64,000 nt of DNA, taken from positions 53,083,818-53,147,817 of the forward strand of contig CM077582.1 of the NCBI GenBank assembly GCA_039657365.1. The letters are read 5' to 3'. The position numbers were made by a program, and so were the translations under genes. Origin of the DNA: Stephania yunnanensis (Eukaryota; Streptophyta; Magnoliopsida; Ranunculales; Menispermaceae). Of the stretch, positions 56,161 through 64,000 are shown piece by piece (position 1 is the stretch's first letter; every line of letters starts with the position of its first letter). A model generated the notes under the pieces. It did no database searches. It was not told where the DNA came from and saw only the letters and a program-made list of their open reading frames with translations.

Positions 56161-57800
56161 GTAGTGTGATATTAAATCTATAGTTGGATTAAATTAATCT
56201 GGGCGTCAGATGGGCATATAGATAATCTTAGTTAAAGGGAACTAGGATAAACGATGTCACATAAGTGTGTGGACAACATGTTTAAGGACCACAAGATAAT
56301 CCTCCAGATACGCATAGCACGCTTGATCAAGGCCAAACATATATAAGTAAGTGGCTGAAATCTCTCCTTCTCCACTAATAAACTACATGCAATTCTGTGA
56401 ATAATTTGAGAGGAAGGAGTGAATTTAAAGCTAGAATCGAAGCTTGTAGAGTGCAAATCAAGTGAATAAGCAGAGGTAATTATCTTTTTCATCTCTTACC
56501 AATTCATATGAAGTCGAAATTGGTGTACTTGATGTAAATTCGAGACTTAGGGTTATGTCCCTGGTTTTTGATAAAATATTGATGAATTATATGTTTTGTG
56601 ACCATTTCTAATGAAGCTTTATCACTGGTTTTGAATAAATTGGGTTTTTGATGAATTTGGAAAAACTAGTGGATCCATGGGAATTGAATGATTTTGATCA
56701 TATTGACGTTCTGAGATTGTTTTAAATGATGTTATGGAGTCACCATTGTATAGAAAGGGTGAAAACTAGGTTAGTTTAGGTAATTGGGATGGAAAGGACA
56801 TAATTCTCGACTTGAGAATTCTGTCACAAAGGGAAATTAGCGTGCTAACTAGTCTGGTTAACGCGCTAATCATTTTCAGCTCTCAATTGTTTTTCAAAAT
56901 AAAGAACAATAATGCTCTATATTGATTTCTTATCGCGCCAATTCCACTAATGCGTTAATGATAGTTGAAACTTGAACATTAAAGGTTGTTTTGATGATTT
57001 CCAACTTAATACATATCTAAATGTTTGTAAACAACCTAAACTCATAAAATTGGAATTCAAGGACTTAGTGGACTGTAGCTCGGTGTCGGGGAGCTCGTTG
57101 GGTTGAATACATGAGTCTGGGGAGGTCGGGGAGCGGTTTAAGGTTTGTAAAACCTAATTGAAAAACTTTGAGTATTTGATTATGTTTATAATTCCATTTT
57201 TATCATTTCCTGCTATTTCTACTATTACATTTTGTCACTTGGACGTGGGTTAAGTTTAGTCTCCCAGATTCTCTGTTGCGTGTTGATGATACGGTAGATT
57301 GTAGCATGTGTGACCCGTGAATGGCAACCCGAGCTTCCCTTGGTGCATGTGTTGGTGACTGTGCGGATTTGGCCAACACCACGAGGGACCAAATGTTGGG
57401 CCAATTGGTCGCGTGTTTTCTAGTGGGAACCTTGTGACCCGAAGTATAGTCTAGTCCATCTAGAGCGACACACACATTATTTTAGCTTATATGTTGGTTA
57501 TTCATGCAATGAGCCAATTACAATTGTTTGTCTTTACATTCTACATGTTTACTTAACAATTTTTCTTTCAATTCCTTGCTTTATTATGCGAATGCTAAGA
57601 TGGGTTCTTTGGGATTTTACTTACTAGACTCGTGATTTGTCTTTTTGTGATGATTGAGTGCAGATCCTAGTACTAGTGGGGGCAAGGGGATCCTAGGCGA
57701 CTACATCTGATTGCTCGCCATCGATGACCTTTTAGTAAATGTTTATTTTGATATTTTGTATTAGTTTGGGTATTGGGAGACTGGAGTGACATTGTACTCG

Positions 57801-57808
57801 TATATATA
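57801..57808 (+). promoter_or_regulatory. TATA-like box in the 5' LTR of gypsy D
   Basis: TATATATA preceded by GTACTCG, matching the position and context of the boxes in gypsy A (3933-3940, 11466-11473). About 50 bp downstream is the shared word CGAGTTTTCCA(T/C)A. Confidence 0.45.
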
Positions 57809-58261
57809 CATTGTGTTATGGTATTGTTGTATATATACATGGTACTTTTTTTCGAGTTTTCCATAGTAGAACATGCTTTTATGAATAATTCTTATCATGC
57901 TAATTTAATATTTTATTTGCATTTATTAAGACTTTTGTTGATTATTGTTAACTTGTAAACTACAAACCACTAGCACGGCTAGGACTCGAATAGACTTTAA
58001 ATAGTTGAACTTAAGGAACTTTAAATACTTAAGGAAATAACTCAAGAAAATATGAAACTATTAACTAACTACATGGATAATGCATAAGTGGACATGATAA
58101 TTGAGACATTAGGTGGATAAACAGGTATCGGACTTATGTAGTTGGGAAGTGATGTGAGACGAGTAGAGTTAAAGATTATATACGTGTTATATTTTGTTAT
58201 ATATATGATATAAATATATACTGAGGCTGATCTGGAGCACGCTTCTCGATGCAGGTCATAG

Positions 58262-59640
58262 ACGGACAATCAACTACGCCTCACAAGACTGGACAGACTA
58301 GCAATGTAGCTAGGAATCCCCCGGATACAACGGTATAGAGGATCGACTCTTTGCCCAAGAGACTCAGATGGCCGAGTTATTATGGTTACTATGAGATTAG
58401 ACTGCAGCATTTACGACACTTGCTATAGCAGTCATAGCACCCCGAGTCCCAATAGTAGTTACAACACTCACGGGGACAGTAGTCGCCCCGGTTGTTCCCC
58501 AAACACCAGTTGAGAGAGTAGCTACTGAGACACAAGCAGAAAGAGCTACAACAATTATCGTTCCATTAGAGACGCCGACTCCTACGTCTCCACCTTCGAC
58601 TACGGAGTAGTTGACGACTACTACTGCTACTGCTACTACATCAGGATTTATTTTGGCCCAAGAGGCGAAGATGTTGAGTGAGTTCCTGAAGTTCTAGCCA
58701 GACTTCTTTTATGGAGGCGGTAACCCTAAGGCGCCAAGGAAGTGGAAAGTGTCCCATCAGCGGTTCCTTAAATTGATGAGGAACGATGGGAGCATTCAGG
58801 CGCGTCTTTTTAGAGCATGTTTAAGAGGCCACGGAGTAGTTTGATGGACTATCTATCAAGACACCCGCTCATAGCCGATGACATGGGGTGAGTTTAGATA
58901 GTAGTTATGTGATCTGTATATACCCATAGAGGTGAGATTGCGATTGAGGGATGAGTTTCTGACTCTGAGATGGGGTAACCAAACACTGATACAATATAGT
59001 GCGATTCAGGTACCTACTTTAGTTTTCTAAGGATGTAGCGGGGACTGAGCGTCTAGAGATATACTACTTCATTTGAGGAGTTGATGATAAGATTGTTGCG
59101 GTAGTGGTATCATCTGTGGCACCCATTCTATAGGATATATTTGACCGAGCTTTAGCATACGAGTCCTATTTAATGCAGAGAGATGACAGACATATGACTG
59201 GGGCTATGGTAAAGACTTGGCAGAGTTCTCGGACGAATCAGAAGCCGAAGAGACAAATGGATTATATGGATAGAGGTCAGAGGGGTGACAAACGAGACAT
59301 GGATTGTAAGGATGATCCCCGGGACAGTCAGTTGCAGTATGAGGAGAGACAACTGATACATGCCATCACAGCGCCACCCGTTTATCAGAGTAGGTCACAT
59401 CCAAAAATGTACCATCAGGGTCAGGATCAAGGGGGACATGAAAGGGGTCAGAGAGATTGGGGCCAGGGTTTGAGATCTGGAGACGGCCAGGCTGACGGGC
59501 ATGATAGGTACATATGTCAAAAGAATGGTTAGCAAGGACATTTGAGGGTAGACTGCGGAGCACCATCGTTGCCACGACGAGAGCCAGATTAGGCCAGAGA
59601 GATGGCATATGTGGTAGCACAGCCGGATGACAGAGCGACC
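58262..59640 (+). pseudogene. Gypsy D gag remnant with zinc knuckle
   Basis: Collinear with gag of element A. Capsid words: KF-stop-PDFFYGGG near 58690-58715 (Gln at the stop in A) and FYGGGNPKAPRKWKVSHQRF. The open part 59173-59532 carries MTGAMVKTWQSSRTNQKPKR. A knuckle is readable as C-x2-stop-region-H-x4-C (YICQKNG, then QGHLRVDC) near 59508-59555. At least eight stops. Confidence 0.8.
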
Positions 59641-60250
59641 ATACAGCTCGTCGAGGGTATATTTTTTGGTAGACCTATGCATGTTATGTTTGATTCTGGC
59701 AATACATAATCTTTTATTGCGAGGCGGATTGTTGGAGAATTAGGGTTAGTTGCAGAAACACTAGACACACCTTGTTCTTAGTACAGCTGCAGGGAATAAG
59801 ATATACCCTAATAGGATATGTAGAGACATGATGGTAGAGGTTGAAGGACATCAGCTACCGGTAAGTCTTCGAGTGTTAGAGTACTTAGAGTTTGAAGCTC
59901 TTTTCAGGATGGATTAGTTGTCACCTTAACATGCATGGATAAATTGTTTTGGTAAGATAGTTAAATTTTGCATTTCTAGGATATCAGAGCTCTCACTAGT
60001 TTAATTCGCGATTGATTTACCTGTCACAAGGGGTCGACTAGCTACAACACAAGAGATGGAGACATTTGCAGCCATAGTGGAGCCGAAGGTTGGGACTGAG
60101 GTCAGGATTGAGGATGTTCCGGTAGTTATAGATTTTATCGACGTATTTTTGGATGATCTACCAGGATTTCTACCATCGCGAGCAATCGATTTTATCATCG
60201 AGCTGATACAAGGGACTTAGTCGATCGCCGACAGACCTTATAGGATGTCA
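59641..60250 (+). pseudogene. Gypsy D protease remnant
   Basis: FFGRPMHVMFDSGNT (about 59667-59710) carries the DSG active site, followed by a TAG and SFIARRIVGELG. Further on, EVGTEVRIEDVPV-like and GFLPSRAIDFIIELI words lead into RT. Frames shift near 59760 and 59905. Confidence 0.78.
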
Positions 60251-60950
60251 CCATCAGAGCAGGAGGAGGTTAGGCGATAGTTGGATGATTTGTTGGAGAA
60301 GGATTTTATTTACTCTAGTATGTCACCCTGGGGAGCTCCAGTGTTATTTGTGAAGAAGAAGGATGGTTTGATGAGGATATGCATCGACTAAAGGAAGCTG
60401 AATCGGGTGACAGTTAAGAGCCGTTACCCACTTCCTAGGATAAACGATATGTTTGACCAGTTGGTAAGCACTAAATTCTTCTTGAAGATCGACCTTCATT
60501 CAAGTTATCATCAGTTGAGGATTCGAGATTAGGACATCCAGAAAACCTCTTTTAGCACGAGATATGTGTTGTTTGAGTTCACAGTCACGCTATTTGGGTT
60601 GATTGACCCTCTAGCAATCATTATGGATTTGATGCACAGGGTCTTGAGACCATATTTAGATAGATTTGTTATTGTCTTCATCGATGATATTTTGATCTAT
60701 AACAGTACTCGCGAAGAGTACGAGAGGCATCTCATAGTAGTTTTGAGGACACTGAGATAACACAGATTGCATATCAAGTTCAGTAAATGTGACTTCTAGC
60801 TGAGTGCAGTGCGATTTTTGGGATACGTCCTCATCGATCAAGTTATCTATGTGGATTCAGAGAAGATTCGGGCTATCATTGATTGGAGAGCGCCTAAGTC
60901 TATTGGTGACATTCAGAGAAGATTTTGGGACTGGCAGGATACTACCAACG
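60251..60950 (+). pseudogene. Gypsy D reverse transcriptase remnant
   Basis: SSMSPWGAPVLFVKKKDGLM, a stop at the Tyr of the YRKLN motif, then RKLNRVTVKSRYPLPRI, KIDLHSSYHQLRI and, in the open frame 60566-60760, FVIVFIDDILIYN with the catalytic Asp pair. Ends with FSKCDF-stop-LSAVRFLGY (a Trp stands at the stop in A). Confidence 0.83.
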
Positions 60951-61470
60951 ATTTGTACATGACTTTTCTTCTACTGTAGTGCCGATGACGAGACTGACAA
61001 AAAAGGATGTTGGATTTGATTGGTCAGATGAATGTGAGCAGGTTTTCCGTAAGCTGAAGAGGAGATTGATTTCCGCACTAGTATTAACATTACCGGAGTC
61101 AGGCAAGACATTGTCAGTTTACATAGATCCATCAGGCATTGGTCTTAGATGCGTGTTTATGTAGGATGGTAGACCAGTTGCATACCTGTCCAGATGGTTG
61201 AGACCCCATGACGAAAAATATCTAGTGCATGACTTGGAGCTTATATCAATCGTTTTTCCACTAAAGGCCTAAATGCATTATCTCTTAAGAGAGAGGTTCA
61301 CTTTGTACAGTGATCACTAGAATCTACGCTACATTTTCATTTAGAAAAGATTTTAATATGCGTAAGAGGAGATGGCTTAAGCTGCTTAAGGACTACGATT
61401 TCGTTATTGAGTATCACCCTGGGAAAGCGAACGTCGTAGCAGACGCATTAAGCAGGAGGGATTAATAGCA
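60925..61470 (+). pseudogene. Gypsy D RNase H remnant
   Basis: MGLAGYYQRFVHDFSSTVVP, then LTLPESGKTLSVYIDPSGIG (an Asp is kept in YIDPSG), then SDH-stop-NLRYIF, and DFVIEYHPGKANVVADALSR. The last word holds the conserved Asp near 61440. Several stops and one frameshift near 61340. Confidence 0.82.
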
Positions 61471-61699
61471 ATACAGGTTTACGACATATGACATACAAGC
61501 ACGACTTGTTACAAGCAACATCGGTTATGTCATGATAAAGGTATCTACTACGACTAAGCAACGCATTTGTGGTCAGATGAGAGTTTCAATTGCATTGATT
61601 GAGTAGGTTGCCGAGTGTTAAAGGGCTAATGGGCTTTATAAGCGGTTAAGTGGTATGGATCGGGATCCTAAGTATATTGATTAAGCAGAGATGACGGAT

Positions 61700-62540
61700 C
61701 GATATTGGAGACATCGATGGAGGTTATGGATACTTGCGGGTTAGGAGATACGGGTTGGGAATCTGGAGGATGCACATCGGTCTAGCTACACAGTTCATCA
61801 TGGCGGACCAATATGTATCATGACTTGAGGTGATTTTTTCGGTGGTTAGGGATGAAGGCCGATGTGAGAGCATATGTCAGGAGTTGTCATATTTGCCAGC
61901 AGGTGAAAGCTGAGCACATGAGACCTGGTAGATTATTACAGTCGTTGCTCATTCCATAATGGAAATGGGAACACATCACTATGAATTTCGTCAGTGGATT
62001 ACCACAGACATCGAGGCGTTACGGTGCAATTTGGGTTGTGATTGACAGGCTAACGAAATCGGATCAATTCATTTTGATCTCGATGAGATACATGTTTCCA
62101 CAGCTGAGCATCTTGTTCGAGCCAGAGATTATTAGATTGCATGGGGTGTCAGTCTCTATTGTGTCAAACAGAGATCCCAGGTTGATTTCGAGACTCTAGG
62201 AGGCTATACAAGAGCAGTTTTCAACCAGGTTGCAGTTTAGTATGGCTTATCATCTTTAGAAAGACGGACCGTTAAAGCAGCTGATACAAATTCTGAAGGA
62301 TATACTCAGGGCTGGTATATTGCTATTTGGGGGTTCGCTGGAGGATTATCTACCTTTATCTAAGTTTGCATACAACAATAGCTATCAGGCAACTATCGAG
62401 ATGCCACCATTTGAGGCACTATATGGGAGGCCCTATAGATCACTTGCGAGTTGGGCGGATCCAGAAGATACAATGACCATAAACCCTGAGATAGTTGTTG
62501 ATCACACACAGAAGATAAAGCAGATTCATCATAGACTATG
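61700..62540 (+). pseudogene. Gypsy D integrase remnant
   Basis: The zinc-binding part is readable as CHICQQVKAEHMRPGR near 61888-61930, followed by a stop and KWEHITMNFVSGLPQTSRR. The open frame 61981-62199 covers AIWVVIDRLTKS and VSIVSNRDP, in which the second catalytic Asp has become Asn. After further stops comes DYLPLSKFAYNNSYQATIEM followed by PPFEALYGRP. Confidence 0.82.
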
Positions 62541-62599
62541 AGTTGTACATGATAGAGAGTAGAAATATGGAAAAGGTATCACGAGTGTCTGAGGTATGA

Positions 62600-63035
62600 G
62601 GAGGGCGACGTGGTATATCTGAAGGTATCCCCTTGGAAGGGTCAACGGAGATTTGGGATTAAGGAGAAACTGACGCCAAGGTTTATTGGATTATTTAGAG
62701 TCGCAGCACAGGTTAGCAGTGTAGCGCAACGCTTAGAGTTACATGGTGAGTTAGCCGGGGTTCATCCAACATTTCATATCTCTATGTTGAGGTTGGCCAG
62801 GTCAAGGCCAAGACCGATGGTTGATTTGAGACAAATTGAGGTTCAGCCTGAAACGATTTACGAGGAGCGACCAATAGCGATTATTAACAGCAGGGTTCAT
62901 GTTCTTAGGAAGAGGGAGTTCTCTAAGGTTCTAGTTTGTAGGCAGCATTACGGGACAAATGGACTCACCTAAAAGCTCGAGTTGACTATACGGAAGCGTT
63001 ACCCTCAATTATTTCATAGTACAACGTTTAGTTTA
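62600..63035 (+). pseudogene. Gypsy D integrase C-terminus and chromodomain-like tail
   Basis: Open frame 62610-62972: VYLKVSPWKGQRRFGIKEKL, then HPTFHISMLRLARSRPRP and EERPIAII. The chromodomain part reads KVLVCRQHYGTNGLT, then a TAA where A has Trp, then KLELTIRKRYPQLFH. In A the first of these reads VLVRWQHHG, so the aromatic Trp is also lost here. Confidence 0.82.
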
Positions 63036-63077
63036 ATATTGAATTTCGAGACGAGATTTCCCTCAGTTTTGAAGAAT

Positions 63078-64000
63078 TGTAACAACCCGTTTTATTAACA
63101 CCGTTATTTATTTCGTAATTTCAGACATGGATGCCAGCTCAGATCCACGTGGACGCCTCGAGTAGGCTAGGACATACGTTGACCTAGGTATACTAGTTAA
63201 TTGTGTGTTGTATTACTTATTTGCGATGCATTTTATGAATTTATTTACTAATACATCACATATGTATATGTTGTATGGTTATATCGTGCGAGATTGTGTG
63301 ACGGGTAGTCGCTTGAAAATGTGTGTCAACAATGGTATTGGAGAGGTGAATTACGGGTACACTAGAAAACTCGATGAAGCCACGTTAATATGACTAAGTA
63401 ATCAAATAAAATGTGTAATGTAACCATAAACTAAGTTGATTAAGTTAAAATGGTGTGCCTCGAAATGCGTGTTAGGACGCGAGGCACGAGGTATCGGGTA
63501 GTCGAAGGCTAGTGGAACCATAAGTTGGTTAATTTTGGTCAATATACACACTAACCATATGACTAAATGAGCCTAAGGAAATGTAGTTAAATCACATGAT
63601 ATTAAGCCTATAGTTGGATTAAATTAATGTGGACCCTAGATGGGCATATAGATGATCTTAGTTAAAGGGAACTAGGATAGATGAAGTCACATAAGTGTGT
63701 TACCTGTATATGGACATCATGTTTAAAGGCCACACGATAATCCTCAAGATATGCATAGCATACTTGATCAAGGACAAACATATATAAGCAAGTGAGTGGA
63801 ATTTCTCATTCTGCACTTACAAACTACATGCAATTATGTGAATAATCTAAGATGAATGAGTGAATTCAAAGTTGGAATTGAAGCTTGTAGAGTGCAAATC
63901 AAATGAATAAACTAAGGTAATCATTTTCTTCATCTTATACCAATTCATATGAAGTCAAAATTGGTGTGCTTGATGTAAATTCGAAATTTAGGGTTAGATC
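63078..64000 (+). repeat. 3' LTR of gypsy D (incomplete, runs off the window)
   Basis: Starts TGTAACAACCCGTTTTATTA after a worn purine tract (TTTTGAAGAAT). Aligns to 50329-50860 and then to 56167 onward. It supplies the empty site for the CACTA element. Confidence 0.88.

Larger units (their letters stand above)
50861..56166 (+). mobile_element. 5.3-kb CACTA element with captured DNA, inserted in LTR D
   Basis: Starts CACTACAAGAAAAATG and ends TTTTTTGTAGTG. TSD is TGA (50858-50860 and 56167-56169). The paralogous 3' LTR of D shows a single TGA at the same place (63597-63599), a natural empty site. Subterminal repeats of GAGACGGA type at both ends. No transposase found, so it is non-autonomous; it carries a copia integrase remnant and pieces of a multi-exon plant gene. 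Confidence 0.93.
50329..57960 (+). repeat. 5' LTR of gypsy D (interrupted by a CACTA element)
   Basis: Bases 50329-50860 match 63078-63599, and the sequence resumes at 56167, matching from 63597 on. The part beyond the homology available in the window includes a TATA-like box (57801-57808) and the R-region word TCGAGTTTTCCATAGTAG. The right border is approximate because the U5 end is worn or lost. Confidence 0.75.
50329..64000 (+). mobile_element. Ty3/gypsy chromovirus element D, plus strand, degenerate; 3' LTR leaves the window
   Basis: 5' LTR begins at 50329 (TATAACGACCCG, with TG changed to TA) and is split by a CACTA element. The internal region (about 57960-63077) holds collinear but stop-riddled gag and pol, then the 3' LTR begins at 63078 (TGTAACAACCCG). 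The leader near 58100-58250 aligns with that of element A (for example AGTTGGGAAGTGATG), but the U5 end and PBS could not be found and are probably deleted. The target duplication cannot be tested because the right end is outside. Confidence 0.87.

Noticed and set aside
31741..56166. One giant CACTA element from the CACTACAAGAA at 31741 to the TTTTGTAGTG at 56166
   Set aside because: The terminus at 50861 pairs with 56166 through the TGA duplication and the empty site, so 31741 must have another, unseen partner.
58262..63035. Integrated plant pararetrovirus
   Set aside because: LTRs, polypurine tract, integrase and a chromodomain tail in Ty3/gypsy order are present, and no movement or coat protein words were seen.

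Overview
This window looks like repeat-dense heterochromatin from a flowering plant. I found no intact host gene. The evidence is direct: Ty3/gypsy chromodomain retrotransposons with initiator-Met tRNA primer sites, a Ty1/copia gag, CACTA elements with CACTA termini and 3-bp target-site duplications (TSDs), a Mutator-like element carrying a plant mobile domain gene, a Tourist-type MITE, RTE-type LINE tails, and pieces of plant genes (a GATL glycosyltransferase, a GH19 chitinase) carried among transposons. I cannot name the species.

Layout. 1-2697: right end of a CACTA element with a broken second transposase gene. 2948-3323: small inverted-repeat element. 3605-11800: gypsy element A on the minus strand, inserted at the very edge of a gag-only copia element whose body is at 11804-13261; A has an inverted LTR piece where its 5' LTR should be. 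15096-16440: long-inverted-repeat element with a LINE tail inside. 16920-26440: a 9.5-kb Mutator-like element (MULE) with 9-bp TSDs, holding a transposase gene, a plant-mobile-domain gene, arrays of hairpins at both ends, a two-level tandem repeat and a nested solo LTR. 26673-28719: short direct repeats, a possible Helitron and a CACTA end fragment. 28720-31740: gypsy C, reduced to one LTR and the 3' end of pol. 31741 to about 35492 (and probably 42556-43027): CACTA-bounded region with gene fragments. 35498-42550: gypsy element B, complete at both ends with a TATAA TSD but internally deleted. 43028-43772: an inverted relic of the MULE end. 43948-49440: an old gypsy LTR (E) split by a Tourist MITE and by a 2.7-kb solo LTR (F). 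50329-64000: gypsy element D, whose 5' LTR is split by a 5.3-kb CACTA element (50861-56166); its 3' LTR runs off the window.

The elements give a clear order of events through nesting. D came before its CACTA, and the 3' LTR of D shows the empty site. The copia came before gypsy A. The MULE came before its solo LTR. LTR E came before solo LTR F and the MITE.

The most unusual signals are hairpins. Both ends of the MULE family and three gypsy LTR copies carry clusters of hairpins that share a central core, while the arms differ from hairpin to hairpin and change on both sides together. Gypsy A appears to have two U5 ends. Gypsy A and B share a duplicated primer-binding site preceded by an inverted copy of itself.
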